Positions 1-8,864 of a stretch of 64,000 nucleotides of DNA are shown here, piece by piece (positions within the stretch are counted from its first letter, which is position 1; each line of letters begins with the position of its first letter). Below the pieces are notes generated by a model. The model was not told where the DNA came from, did no database searches, and was given only the letters and a program-made list of their open reading frames with translations. Source of the stretch: Bacteroidota bacterium. Its GTDB lineage: Bacteria > Bacteroidota > Bacteroidia > Cytophagales > Cytophagaceae. The stretch is from positions 98,290-162,289 of the forward strand of contig JAEVZS010000023.1 of assembly GCA_023392125.1 (NCBI GenBank), written 5' to 3'. Both the position numbers and the translations under genes were made by a program.

Positions 1-227
1 TGGAAAAAGTAAAAGGATCAAAAATAATTGTATTGAATGCTTTGCAAAAGGAAGCACATATTTCGCACTTTACATTGAGCGAAGCAGTCACACTTCTCAT
101 GGAACTTAATCCCCAAAAAGCTTTTCTTACTCATATCAGTCACAGAATGGGGACTTATGCCGAAGTGCAGCGTACACTTCCCGATTTTATCCAGTTAGCC
201 TTTGACGGACTGTCATTTGAATTGTAG
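1..227 (+). CDS. MBL-fold metallo-hydrolase, C-terminal fragment
   Basis: The frame is open from the left window edge (first full codon at base 3), so this is the last ~74 residues of a longer gene. The tail contains the THISH motif followed by a YAEV-type helix and an ending resembling AFDGLSFEL. That pattern is typical of PhnP-like metallo-beta-lactamase-fold hydrolases of Bacteroidota, where the histidines of the HISH segment belong to the dinuclear metal site. The substrate cannot be told. It converges with the SulP gene 24 bp away. A TTG at 33 lies inside the frame and is probably not the true start. Confidence 0.75.
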   Translation, partial: EKVKGSKIIVLNALQKEAHISHFTLSEAVTLLMELNPQKAFLTHISHRMGTYAEVQRTLPDFIQLAFDGLSFEL

Positions 228-251
228 TGCAGCAATGCTCTAACTTTTCCC

Positions 252-1796
252 TTATTGTCTCTTATAAGAGGATTTCAATCCAATTGTCTTGACACCAATA
301 TTTTTATAAACAGCCCGTATCTTAAAATCCTCAATCACTTCCAGCACATCATCGTCAATATAAAAGGATTCGCTGGCATCCAGTTCAACATCCATATCTC
401 CTTTTATCTTCTCCAGCGTATCTGCAATGACTGATTTGCTCATAAAGGAAACTTCCGAAGAAAATTTCAGCACCATCTTCTTTCGGCCCTCGGCTTTTTC
501 TTCGTATCTGATCACAAACGGGTTTTTATAATTACGGACTAGTATAAAAACAATAGAAGTCAGAAGACCGATTGCAATACCAATCAAAAGATCACTCAGA
601 TTAATTGCCACTATAGTGACAAAAAACGGAACAAAATGCAAATACCCCTTCCGCATCATTTCTTTCATGAGCGATACATTAGCCAGCTTATACCCTACAA
701 CAAGCAAAATGGCTGCAAGCGAAGCATAGGGAATCAGGTTTAACCATGATGAAATGGTAACAATGCTTATGGCCAGCAAAATACCATGAATAATTGTAGA
801 CATTTTAGAACGGGCTCCGGCTGTTATATTTGCCGACCCACGTACAATCACCGCAGTAATCGGTAATCCCCCGATTAATCCGGCAACAAGATTTCCTATC
901 CCTTGCGCTTTAAGTTCCAGGTTGGTATTCGTTACTCTTTTCAAAGGATCAATTTTATCGATCGCTTCTATGCTTAACAAGGTCTCAATACTTGAAACAA
1001 TTGCCAGTGTGAAAGCCACCATTACTACATCATAGGAAAGTATGCCTGTCCAGTCCGGCGTTGTAAAGTTTGAAAGAAACTGATTGAATGAATCAGAAGC
1101 CGGAATCTGCACAAGATGTTCTTCACTCAGACCATATCCTATCTTCCCTAAAAGATAGTTTACCAGAACTCCCATTACCACGACAATTAAAGGTGCCGGT
1201 AAAATTTTTATTTTACCCAGAGGAGTTTTGGGCCAGACAATTAATACAGACAAAGAAAGCGTGCTAATAAGCAGCGCTGGCAGATTTATCTGCTTTATGG
1301 CTTTCCCGACTTCGGTAAATGTATTTTCCTTATCCCACTGTAAAAAATCAAGGCTTCCAAAATATTCAAGATCGTCACCCAGAGCATGAGGAATCTGCTT
1401 GAGGACCAGAATAATACCAATAGCTGCCAACATTCCTTTGATAACACTGGAAGGAAAAAAGCTGGCAATCACTCCTGCCCTGAGAAAGCCAAGGATTATC
1501 TGAAACATAGCAGAAATTACTACCGCAGTAAGAAACAACCGATAGTCTCCCAGATTCTGAATAGCATTAAAAACGATTACGGCTAAGCCGGCTGCCGGAC
1601 CACTTACAGCAAGCTGCGCATTACTAATCAGTCCTACCACAATACCACCGACAACACCACTGATAAGCCCCGTAAAAAGATCTGCTCCTGACGCAAGCGC
1701 TATGCCAAGACAAAGAGGCAGCGCTACAAGAAAGACTACTATTCCTGCTGAAAAATCGTATTTTAAGTTACTTAATGCAGATCGGTCGGATGCCAT
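252..1796 (-). CDS. SulP-family inorganic anion transporter with C-terminal STAS domain
   Basis: A 514-residue inner-membrane protein. Residues ~10-420 hold ten or more hydrophobic segments, including the SulP signature near the N-terminus (PLCLGIALASGA). Residues ~430-510 form a STAS-like soluble domain. SulP proteins carry sulfate, bicarbonate or other anions; the substrate is not readable here. In Bacteroidota these genes often sit beside a carbonic anhydrase, which would point to bicarbonate, but none is adjacent. It lies downstream of HU in the same direction, yet a strong terminator separates the two, so it should have its own promoter. Confidence 0.88.
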   Translation of the reverse strand: MASDRSALSNLKYDFSAGIVVFLVALPLCLGIALASGADLFTGLISGVVGGIVVGLISNAQLAVSGPAAGLAVIVFNAIQNLGDYRLFLTAVVISAMFQIILGFLRAGVIASFFPSSVIKGMLAAIGIILVLKQIPHALGDDLEYFGSLDFLQWDKENTFTEVGKAIKQINLPALLISTLSLSVLIVWPKTPLGKIKILPAPLIVVVMGVLVNYLLGKIGYGLSEEHLVQIPASDSFNQFLSNFTTPDWTGILSYDVVMVAFTLAIVSSIETLLSIEAIDKIDPLKRVTNTNLELKAQGIGNLVAGLIGGLPITAVIVRGSANITAGARSKMSTIIHGILLAISIVTISSWLNLIPYASLAAILLVVGYKLANVSLMKEMMRKGYLHFVPFFVTIVAINLSDLLIGIAIGLLTSIVFILVRNYKNPFVIRYEEKAEGRKKMVLKFSSEVSFMSKSVIADTLEKIKGDMDVELDASESFYIDDDVLEVIEDFKIRAVYKNIGVKTIGLKSSYKRQ

Positions 1797-1920
1797 AAAT
1801 ATTCAATTCACAATGAACATATAATGATGCTCAGGTATTCATTGTTCATAAAAAATCTGCCCGGGAAAAATGAAACGCCAGTATAAACACCATCAGAGAA
1901 ACAGCAATCCTGTGAGAGAA

Positions 1921-1948
1921 GCAAAATAAAAAGCCTCTTTTCAGAGGC
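1921..1948 (-). terminator. Rho-independent terminator after HU
   Basis: Read on the minus strand, GCCTCT, a short GAAA loop and AGAGGC (1933-1948) are followed by a T-rich run (complement of 1923-1932). It lies 22 bp past the HU stop codon. Confidence 0.85.
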
Positions 1949-1970
1949 CCTTTATTAAGACTTTTGCCAA

Positions 1971-2243
1971 TTACTTAATGTTGTCGGACAACTGAGCACC
2001 AGCTTTAAACTTCACCACATTCTTAGCTTTGATTTCGATTGGCTTACCAGTCTGAGGATTTCTTCCGGTTCTTGCACTTCTCTTGGAAAGATCAAAAGTA
2101 CCAAATCCGATTAAAGCTACTTTTTCACCTTTTTTCAGGGTTTCAGACGTAACATTAATAAAAGCTTCCAACGCCTTCTTTGCATCCGCTTTGGACAATT
2201 TTGCCTCTGACGCTATAGCGTCGATTAATTCTGCTTTGTTCAT
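1971..2243 (-). CDS. HU-family DNA-binding protein
   Basis: 90 residues, the normal HU length. It starts MNKAELIDAIA and carries the beta-arm motif GRNPQTGKPIEI near residues 60-71, which inserts into the DNA minor groove. HU is a dimeric nucleoid protein that bends DNA. The gene is monocistronic, with a good Bacteroidota-type promoter upstream and a terminator just downstream. The full-length conserved sequence makes the call secure; HU and IHF subunits are related, but the spacing and arm fit HU. Confidence 0.96.
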   Translation of the reverse strand: MNKAELIDAIASEAKLSKADAKKALEAFINVTSETLKKGEKVALIGFGTFDLSKRSARTGRNPQTGKPIEIKAKNVVKFKAGAQLSDNIK

Positions 2244-2293
2244 TTTTTAAGATATTTGACTTAAACAATAATTATAAATAACTGAATCTTTAT

Positions 2294-2323
2294 CAAAGAT
2301 AATTGAAAACATACATCTGTCAA
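2294..2323 (-). promoter_or_regulatory. HU promoter, Bacteroidota -33/-7 type
   Basis: On the minus strand TATCTTTG (2294-2301) matches the Bacteroidota -7 consensus TAnnTTTG. A TTG (2321-2323) lies 19 bp upstream, the usual place of the -33 element. Transcription would start about 45 nt before the HU ATG. Confidence 0.75.
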
Positions 2324-2625
2324 TCCCCGGAATTTTAATTTTATTAAAATATTTTTAGAAAATATTATATTTTTTCAAACAAAAATAAATAAACATCTAA
2401 CAATCAACACAATAAACAAAACAAAAATCCAAAGTAAGTTTTTATTAAAAGTTAAAAAAAAAGCTGCACCTGGCTATTTTAGTGACTTTTATCAGTAAAA
2501 TCATTGTCCGGAAAAGCCGCTGTCCGGAATTAATTTATCTGGTAATTGTTAATATAAATTGTATTATTTGCAGTCAATATCTAACCTTCATCCGGATATT
2601 CTGAAACCAGTAAAAGCAATTTCAC
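2324..2625. other. AT-rich intergenic region
   Basis: No ORF stands out. The stretch is very AT-rich near 2330-2460. It contains the 9-base direct repeat TGTCCGGAA at 2505-2513 and 2521-2529, each with the palindromic core TCCGGA. It must also hold the promoter of the gene at 2626, but no full TAnnTTTG match was seen there. Confidence 0.5.
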
Positions 2626-3057
2626 ATGCATCAACTTGTAACCATAGCCTCATACAGCAACCCGATCGAAGCCAATCTCCATAAAGCCAAGCTTGAGTCG
2701 CATGATATAGCCTGCTTTCTGATGGATGAAAATATGGTTAGCATTGTCCCTTTCTACTCCCTGGCGATAGGCAACATCAAACTGAAAGTATCCGCCTGTG
2801 AATCTGACAGGGCTATTAAAATATTATCTGATAAGTCAGACATTACGCTGACAGATAATTTCAAGCTAAACAAAGAGAATGAAACGTCACCGGAAAACAA
2901 ATGCCCCTGCTGTCTGTCAACCAATATATATCAGAACAAATATTCCAGGAAATCGCTTCTTTCATTCCTTCTGATCGGATTTCCGGTACCAATCCGAAAA
3001 AAAGGCTTCCGCTGTTTTGACTGTGGCTTTGAATGGAAAAACGCAGACAAGTCTTAA
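2626..3057 (+). CDS. DUF2007-domain protein with C-terminal zinc ribbon
   Basis: 143 residues. Residues 1-70 match the DUF2007 fold (putative prokaryotic signal-transducing protein): start MHQLVTIASYSNPIEANL, then a pattern of small beta-alpha-beta units. Residues ~90-138 carry two CxxC pairs (CPCC, later CFDC) separated by a basic stretch, which looks like a zinc ribbon. The molecular role of DUF2007 proteins is unknown. It is transcribed alone, with a hairpin terminator about 100 nt downstream. Confidence 0.8.
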   Translation: MHQLVTIASYSNPIEANLHKAKLESHDIACFLMDENMVSIVPFYSLAIGNIKLKVSACESDRAIKILSDKSDITLTDNFKLNKENETSPENKCPCCLSTNIYQNKYSRKSLLSFLLIGFPVPIRKKGFRCFDCGFEWKNADKS

Positions 3058-3131
3058 GTCATCGCCATAAAACTCCATATCCAGGAAAAGACAATAGCAG
3101 CTAGAGTAATGAGCATCAGTACTTTTTTCAT
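3054..3131 (-). CDS. Possible tiny membrane peptide, 25 residues
   Basis: A short ATG-started frame encodes MKKVLMLITLAAIVFSWIW plus six more residues: a Lys-Lys start followed by one hydrophobic span. Its stop overlaps the last four bases of the convergent DUF2007 gene. There is no recognised family, no strong ribosome binding site and no homology evidence, so this is only a candidate. The composition is that of a single-pass inner-membrane peptide or an orphan signal sequence. Confidence 0.35.
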   Translation of the reverse strand: MKKVLMLITLAAIVFSWIWSFMAMT

Positions 3132-3160
3132 CTTTTTAATCGGGGTTTATTAAAATCCGG

Positions 3161-3183
3161 ATCGGAATAAGATTCCGATTTTT
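3161..3183 (+). terminator. Terminator after DUF2007 gene
   Basis: Perfect 8-bp stem ATCGGAAT / ATTCCGAT with a 3-nt loop, followed by five T. It lies about 100 nt downstream of the stop at 3057. Confidence 0.6.
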
Positions 3184-3342
3184 CAACTGCTCGAGTATCC
3201 AACAACGCATACCAGGTATAATACGCAGTATTTCGCAACGAGGTTTTGTTTATCCGTTTTAAGTTTTCCACATCGGAATTTTATTATTGTGGAATGTATT
3301 CTTATGCAATAATGTTTTAAATTCAATCTTTTTATATCCGAT

Positions 3343-4899
3343 ATGAGCAAAGAAAAACGAAAAGACAAAGAGACCGAGCACCATCATATACATCTTCGTA
3401 CAGTTACCATGAGCGATTATGAAGATATAAAGGAAATTATGGACCGGGTCTACAGTAATGCAGGCGGCGCATGGACCAAAAAGGAATTCAAATCCATGCT
3501 CAAATATTTTCCGCAGGGTCAGATTGGTATTGAAGACAATGGAAAAATAGTTGCTGCTGCTTTCAGTCTTGTTGTTGACTATTCAAAATTCGGTGATAAG
3601 CATACCTACAAACAGATTACCGGCGAAGGTTTGCTTACAACCCATCAGGATGATGGTGATACCCTATACGGAATTGATGTATTTGTTCATCCGGATTACC
3701 AGGGAATGCGGCTGGGCCGAAGACTTTATGATGCCAGAAAAGAATTATGCGAAGGGCTTAATTTGCGGGCTATCATCGCCGGCGGACGAATTCCCGGATA
3801 TAAAGATCATGCAGAGAAACTCACCCCACGGCAATATATAGACAAGGTTAAAAACAAGGAAATCTACGATCCTATTCTGACTTTTCAGCTGGCCAACAAC
3901 TTCCACGTCAGAAAGCTGATGAACAACTATCTTCCTGACGATACCGAATCCAAATCGTATGCAACACTCCTTGAATGGATCAACATAGATTATGATGAAA
4001 GCATCAAGCTGATTGGTGGAGCCAAGGAATCAGCCAGGGTAGGCGTTGTCCAATGGATGATGCGCCCCGTTACCGGGATTAATGAGATGCTTAAACAGAT
4101 CGAGTTCTTTGTTGATGCAGTATCCGATTATAAAGCTGACTTTATTATATTCCCGGAATTCTTCAACGCTCCGTTAATGGCTGGTTTTGCTTCAGATAAC
4201 TCGGCTGATGCAGTCCGACAGCTTGCCGAATATACCGAAACAATCAAAGAAGCAATGATAAGCTATGCGCTTAGCTATAATATCAATATTATAGCCGGGA
4301 GCATGCCTTTGTATCAGCGCGGCAAACTTTACAATGTATGCTATCTGTGCCGCCGGGATGGTACATACGATGTACAATATAAGCTTCATGTTACTCCGGA
4401 TGAGCAAACATACTGGGGCTTACAGGGAGGCAACAAGCTCCAGGTATTCGAAACAGACTCAGGCAAAATCGGAATTCTTATCTGCTATGATATTGAATTT
4501 CCCGAATTGTCCAGAATGCTTGGTGAACAGGAAATCAATATTCTTTTTGTTCCTTTCTGGACAGATACCAAAACGGCTTTCCTTAGGGTCATGCGGTGCG
4601 CACAGGCAAGAGCAATCGAAAATGAATGCTATGTTGCAATTTCCGGAAGTGTGGGAAATATGCCGGGGGTTGAAAATATGGATATCCAATATGCTCAGTC
4701 CGCTGTCTTCTCTCCTTCGGACTTTTCATTCCCGCATGATGCTATTGTTGCCGAAGCAACTCCTAATGCAGAAACCATGCTGGTTGTAGATCTTGATTAC
4801 TACCTGCTGAAAAAGCTCCGCAAACAAGGGACCGTCCGTAATCATCTAAACCGGAGAAAAGACCTGTACAAAATCGAATGGTTAAAAAAGGATAAGTAG
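3343..4899 (+). CDS. Fused GNAT acetyltransferase / carbon-nitrogen hydrolase
   Basis: 518 residues with two enzymes in one chain. Residues ~15-215 form a GNAT domain with an acetyl-CoA loop near 119-126 (YQGMRLGR). Residues ~232-510 form a nitrilase-superfamily hydrolase with its full triad: Glu272 (FPEF), Lys347 (YKLH) and Cys381 (ICYD). Such fusions recur in Bacteroidota and other bacteria. The natural substrate is unknown; an amide-forming and amide-splitting pair acting on one metabolite is plausible. The ATG start follows an AT-rich leader. priA begins 21 bp after the stop, so the two may be co-transcribed. Confidence 0.9.
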   Translation: MSKEKRKDKETEHHHIHLRTVTMSDYEDIKEIMDRVYSNAGGAWTKKEFKSMLKYFPQGQIGIEDNGKIVAAAFSLVVDYSKFGDKHTYKQITGEGLLTTHQDDGDTLYGIDVFVHPDYQGMRLGRRLYDARKELCEGLNLRAIIAGGRIPGYKDHAEKLTPRQYIDKVKNKEIYDPILTFQLANNFHVRKLMNNYLPDDTESKSYATLLEWINIDYDESIKLIGGAKESARVGVVQWMMRPVTGINEMLKQIEFFVDAVSDYKADFIIFPEFFNAPLMAGFASDNSADAVRQLAEYTETIKEAMISYALSYNINIIAGSMPLYQRGKLYNVCYLCRRDGTYDVQYKLHVTPDEQTYWGLQGGNKLQVFETDSGKIGILICYDIEFPELSRMLGEQEINILFVPFWTDTKTAFLRVMRCAQARAIENECYVAISGSVGNMPGVENMDIQYAQSAVFSPSDFSFPHDAIVAEATPNAETMLVVDLDYYLLKKLRKQGTVRNHLNRRKDLYKIEWLKKDK

Positions 4900-4920
4900 C
4901 GTAGTATCCTTGACGAACAC

Positions 4921-7413
4921 ATGAATCAACATTCACTTTTCGGGGCAGCTACTCCATTCTTTGCAGAGGTAATTCTGCCATTACCTCTGCCTAATACATA
5001 CACCTATAAAATTCCGGCAAATACCGAAGCGCTGGTCGGTTCAAGAGTACTTGTCCAGTTCGGGAAAAAGAGAGTGCTGACCGGAGTTATCCGGGAAATC
5101 CATCAGTCTCCGCCCCAGGTATATGAAGCCAAGGAAATTATTGAGCTACTGGATACAAATCCTCTGATAACGACGCCCCAGCTAAGTCTGATCAGCTGGA
5201 TGGCATCATATTATATGTGCACTCCCGGAGAAGTGCTCAATGCTGCCATTCCCTCAGGTCTCAAGCTCAGCAGCGAATCAAAAATACAGCTAAACCCTGA
5301 TACCGCTGCAAGCTCCGATATTCCTGTCGATCCCGTCGAACAGGTAATACTGGATACGATAGCCCGTCTGGGCGAAGTTTCTTTCAATGATCTGCCCAAA
5401 CTTTGCGGAATCGTCCGTATTTTACCCTATGTGCGTTCCCTGATCGAGAAAAAGAAAATCATCCTTTTTGAAGAAATAAAAGAAAAATATCGTCCAAAAA
5501 CCGTAGGAAAAATACGTCTGAATGAACAATACTATTCAAAAGAGAGCATAAAAAATCTTTTTGATTCACTGAAAAACAAGCCTCGTCAGACAGATATAAT
5601 CCTCAAACTGCTTTCATTAAATCCATCCTATTCACAGGAGGGGTTTTATAAAGGAATCGACAAAGCACAATTCAAGCTTCTGATTGACGCTGATGCTTCG
5701 CTTCGGGCACTTATAAAAGATGGTGTTATTGATGAGTTTCAGGAAATCATTCCACGTTTTCCCGAGCTGCCAACCGAACCACATACTATAAGCAAGTTGT
5801 CTCCGGCTCAGCAAAAAGCCTGTGAGGCAATAGTAAATCTGTTCGACTCGACTGATACCGTATTGCTGCATGGCTTAACCGGCAGCGGTAAAACAGAAAT
5901 ATATATCACCCTCATCCATCAAGCGCTGGAAGGCGGCTCCCAGGTTTTATTTCTATTACCGGAAATAGCCCTTACTACACAGATTGTAACCCGCCTGAAG
6001 AAAGCTTTTGGCAGCACACTGGGCGTCTACCATTCAAAATTTTCTGACAACGAACGGGTTGAAGTATACAAAAACCTTTTATCGGGCAGGTATAATCTTA
6101 TTGTTGGTGTTCGCTCTGCCATATTTCTTCCTTTTGAAAATCTTGGTCTCATTATTATTGATGAGGAACATGAAACTTCCTACAAGCAACAGGATCCGGC
6201 CCCGCGGTACCATGCAAGGGATACAGCACTTGTATTATCCCGTCTTCACAATGCAAAAACATTATTGGGGACTGCCACCCCTTCGGTAGAAAGCTATTAT
6301 CAATGCAAATCCGGTAACTGGGGGCTTGTCGAGCTGACAGAAAGATTTTCGTCCGCTTCACTGCCCGACATACATCTGATTGATCTCCGCCAGGAACGAA
6401 AGAAGAAAACACTTCGTAATGATTTTTCCGGAGCTCTCCTGCATCAAATGGAAGAGGCTTTGGCAAGAAAAGAGCAGATTATACTCTTTCAGAACCGACG
6501 CGGCTACTCTCCTTTTCTGACTTGCGAAGACTGTTCATACGTGTTTTATTGCAAAAACTGTGATGTCAGTCTGACCTATCATATGCGTGCAGATGAACTT
6601 AAATGTCATTATTGCGGACATTCAGAGAATCTGGCCCGCTCCTGTCCTGCCTGTGGCTCCTCCAAAATCAGGACTTCCGGTTTCGGAACGGAAAAACTTG
6701 AAGATGACTTAAAATTGTTCCTGCCGGATGCTCATCTTGCCCGAATGGATATGGATACCACCCGCCGTAAAAACAGCTATCAGGAGATTATAAACGATTT
6801 TGAGGAAAGAAAGACTGATATATTAATCGGTACACAAATGGTTACCAAGGGACTGGATTTTGACAATGTCAGCCTGGTAGGAATCTTCGATACGGACAGA
6901 AGCATTCATTTTCCTGATTTCCGGGCACATGAGCGCACATTTCAGATGCTTACCCAGGTAAGCGGAAGAGCGGGAAGAAAAGATAAGAAAGGAAAGGTAT
7001 ATATTCAGACTAACTTCCCTGAACATAAAATTTTCCAGCTCATCATTGAAAATGATTATATTTCAATGTATAATCACGAAATAGAGGAACGCAGGCGTTT
7101 CTTTTATCCGCCTTTTTCCCGAATGATCAAATTGACAGTAAAAGATGCCAGGCCCGAGCAAAGTAAGAAGTGCGCAGATACTCTCTATGCAAACCTGGTT
7201 GATATAATCGGGAAACAGCGAATGCTTGGCCCGGAAATTCCGCTGATCAATAAAATCCGGAACCTCTATCTTGTATCGATCTATATAAAGCTGGAGCGGG
7301 AAGGCATTAACCTGAGTAAAGCAAAAGAACTGATAAAGACACAAGTGAACCGGGTCGTTTCTGAAAAAGACTTTAAATCAACGATCGTCTCCGTAGATGT
7401 AGACCCGGCTTAA
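4921..7413 (+). CDS. priA: Primosomal protein N' (replication restart helicase PriA)
   Basis: 830 residues, slightly longer than Escherichia coli PriA. The N-terminal ~110 residues are the 3'-end DNA-binding domain. Walker A is GLTGSGKT at 318-325 and the helicase motif II is DEEH near 416. A zinc-binding insert holds four CxxC pairs (CEDC, CKNC, CHYC, CPAC) between about residues 535 and 590. A GRAGRKD motif VI follows. PriA reloads the replisome at stalled forks. The gene follows the GNAT-nitrilase fusion closely and precedes a lipoprotein gene by 20 bp. Confidence 0.97.
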   Translation: MNQHSLFGAATPFFAEVILPLPLPNTYTYKIPANTEALVGSRVLVQFGKKRVLTGVIREIHQSPPQVYEAKEIIELLDTNPLITTPQLSLISWMASYYMCTPGEVLNAAIPSGLKLSSESKIQLNPDTAASSDIPVDPVEQVILDTIARLGEVSFNDLPKLCGIVRILPYVRSLIEKKKIILFEEIKEKYRPKTVGKIRLNEQYYSKESIKNLFDSLKNKPRQTDIILKLLSLNPSYSQEGFYKGIDKAQFKLLIDADASLRALIKDGVIDEFQEIIPRFPELPTEPHTISKLSPAQQKACEAIVNLFDSTDTVLLHGLTGSGKTEIYITLIHQALEGGSQVLFLLPEIALTTQIVTRLKKAFGSTLGVYHSKFSDNERVEVYKNLLSGRYNLIVGVRSAIFLPFENLGLIIIDEEHETSYKQQDPAPRYHARDTALVLSRLHNAKTLLGTATPSVESYYQCKSGNWGLVELTERFSSASLPDIHLIDLRQERKKKTLRNDFSGALLHQMEEALARKEQIILFQNRRGYSPFLTCEDCSYVFYCKNCDVSLTYHMRADELKCHYCGHSENLARSCPACGSSKIRTSGFGTEKLEDDLKLFLPDAHLARMDMDTTRRKNSYQEIINDFEERKTDILIGTQMVTKGLDFDNVSLVGIFDTDRSIHFPDFRAHERTFQMLTQVSGRAGRKDKKGKVYIQTNFPEHKIFQLIIENDYISMYNHEIEERRRFFYPPFSRMIKLTVKDARPEQSKKCADTLYANLVDIIGKQRMLGPEIPLINKIRNLYLVSIYIKLEREGINLSKAKELIKTQVNRVVSEKDFKSTIVSVDVDPA

Positions 7414-7433
7414 ACAAGCTGATTACAAACAAT

Positions 7434-8054
7434 ATGAACAAACTTATACTACCTGTTGCCGCACTTCTTCTGATAACCAGCGCCTGTGACCAGACACAGC
7501 AGAATGATGAGCTGGACAACAAAACATACACAGACGACAGAAAAGAGCAGCCAGATACATCTTCCATACCTGATACAAAAAAAGTACCTGTGGAAGTAAA
7601 AAAAGAAAAGACAATCGGTGCCGCGGAAAGCAGCTTTTTGAACAATTTTGATGCTGTGCAGACCGGTACCTCGTTCCTCAATGTAAAGGAACTCTTTCCT
7701 TCCGCACCTGCTCCCCAGAGCAGAGCAGGCGCAAGCTCTCCATATATTAAAGAAAGTAAAAGTCAGGTTCCGCTATTTGACCAGTCAGCGCAGCTCAGTT
7801 TTCTGTTTAAGAATGACAGTCTTTCCGGCTATTATCTGACAATTACCGAGAGTGATTTTGAAAAAGCAGAGGAGCTTCATGACTTACTCAATGCAAGATA
7901 TACAGCCCGCCTGGGAAACTGTACACCAGAAAAAGTCGAAGAGGAAAACCGATTCCTCAATACATGTTACTGGACCAATAAAGGAAAAACCCTGACATTT
8001 ACGTATGACATCAATGCAGGTAAAATTATCCTGCACTACCAGCAAAGCAAATAA
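7434..8054 (+). CDS. Predicted lipoprotein, unknown function
   Basis: 206 residues. The N-terminus is a lipoprotein signal (MNKLILPVAALLLITSAC) with the lipobox ending at Cys18. A polar linker rich in D, E, K and T follows (~20-60), then a compact domain with two cysteines (CTPE, CYW) that may form a disulfide. I do not recognise the family. It starts 20 bp after priA and converges with surE. Confidence 0.75.
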   Translation: MNKLILPVAALLLITSACDQTQQNDELDNKTYTDDRKEQPDTSSIPDTKKVPVEVKKEKTIGAAESSFLNNFDAVQTGTSFLNVKELFPSAPAPQSRAGASSPYIKESKSQVPLFDQSAQLSFLFKNDSLSGYYLTITESDFEKAEELHDLLNARYTARLGNCTPEKVEEENRFLNTCYWTNKGKTLTFTYDINAGKIILHYQQSK

Positions 8055-8071
8055 CAGGGTTTTTATTCTGA

Positions 8072-8848
8072 TCAGGACAGTATATCCCATTCCCCGTTTA
8101 TCTGGGGGATGGTATAATGGGCAGTCATATCATACATTACCGGTACCACAGATACATAATTGTTAGCCAACGCCCACTCATCTGTATCTTCTCCTTTATC
8201 AGAATTTACAAACGTACCGTTCATCCAGAAGTATCTTCTGCCTTGAGGATCTTTACGCTCCTCAAACAATTCCTGCCATCTGGCCCTGGCCTGCCGGCAG
8301 ATCTTTATTCCCTTTACCGGCTCTTCCGACTTGGCAGGGATATTCACATTCAGCGCTACCCCTTTGGCCAGACCGTGCTTCAGAACCTGCTCGGTAATTT
8401 TCCTGACAGGTTCCCTGCAATGGCTCATATCCGCATTGGGAGCAAAATCACACAGAGAAAAACCAATTGAAGGCATACCTTCAATGGCAGCTTCAATAGC
8501 CGCAGACATCGTTCCGGAATAAAGTACGCTAATGCTGGAATTGCTACCATGATTTATACCACTTACCACAAGATCCGGGCGTTTCTTATTCAGTACAAAA
8601 AACTTTGCGAGCTTAACACAATCTGCCGGAGTTCCGGAACATTCGTAAGCAGTAACAGAGCCGAAAATATCCGTTTCATCGAGCCGGAGCGTATTTCCTA
8701 TCGTAATTGCATGCCCCATGCCGGATTGAGGTCCCGAAGGCGCTACAACAATCACTTCTCCCAGCTCTTTCATTACATCGACCAGAATACGGATACCCTG
8801 AGCGCTTATGCCATCATCATTGGCTACTAAAATCAATGGTCTTGCCAT
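8072..8848 (-). CDS. surE: 5'/3'-nucleotidase SurE
   Basis: 258 residues with the family hallmark VANDDGI at 8-14, whose two Asp bind the divalent metal, then APSGPQSGMGH and SGINHGSN, the other active-site loops. SurE removes phosphate from nucleoside monophosphates and is linked to stationary-phase survival and damage repair. It is the last gene of a minus-strand run, 16 bp after the ribBA stop. Confidence 0.96.
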   Translation of the reverse strand: MARPLILVANDDGISAQGIRILVDVMKELGEVIVVAPSGPQSGMGHAITIGNTLRLDETDIFGSVTAYECSGTPADCVKLAKFFVLNKKRPDLVVSGINHGSNSSISVLYSGTMSAAIEAAIEGMPSIGFSLCDFAPNADMSHCREPVRKITEQVLKHGLAKGVALNVNIPAKSEEPVKGIKICRQARARWQELFEERKDPQGRRYFWMNGTFVNSDKGEDTDEWALANNYVSVVPVMYDMTAHYTIPQINGEWDILS

Positions 8849-8864
8849 CAGAAACTATAATTAA

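Noticed and set aside
3183..3368. Minus-strand ORF of 61 residues before the GNAT-nitrilase gene
   Set aside because: It overlaps the start of a conserved gene, has no recognisable motif, and covers the DUF2007 terminator arm.
4334..4789. 151-residue alternative frame within the nitrilase domain
   Set aside because: The nitrilase frame holds the full catalytic triad; this one has no motif.
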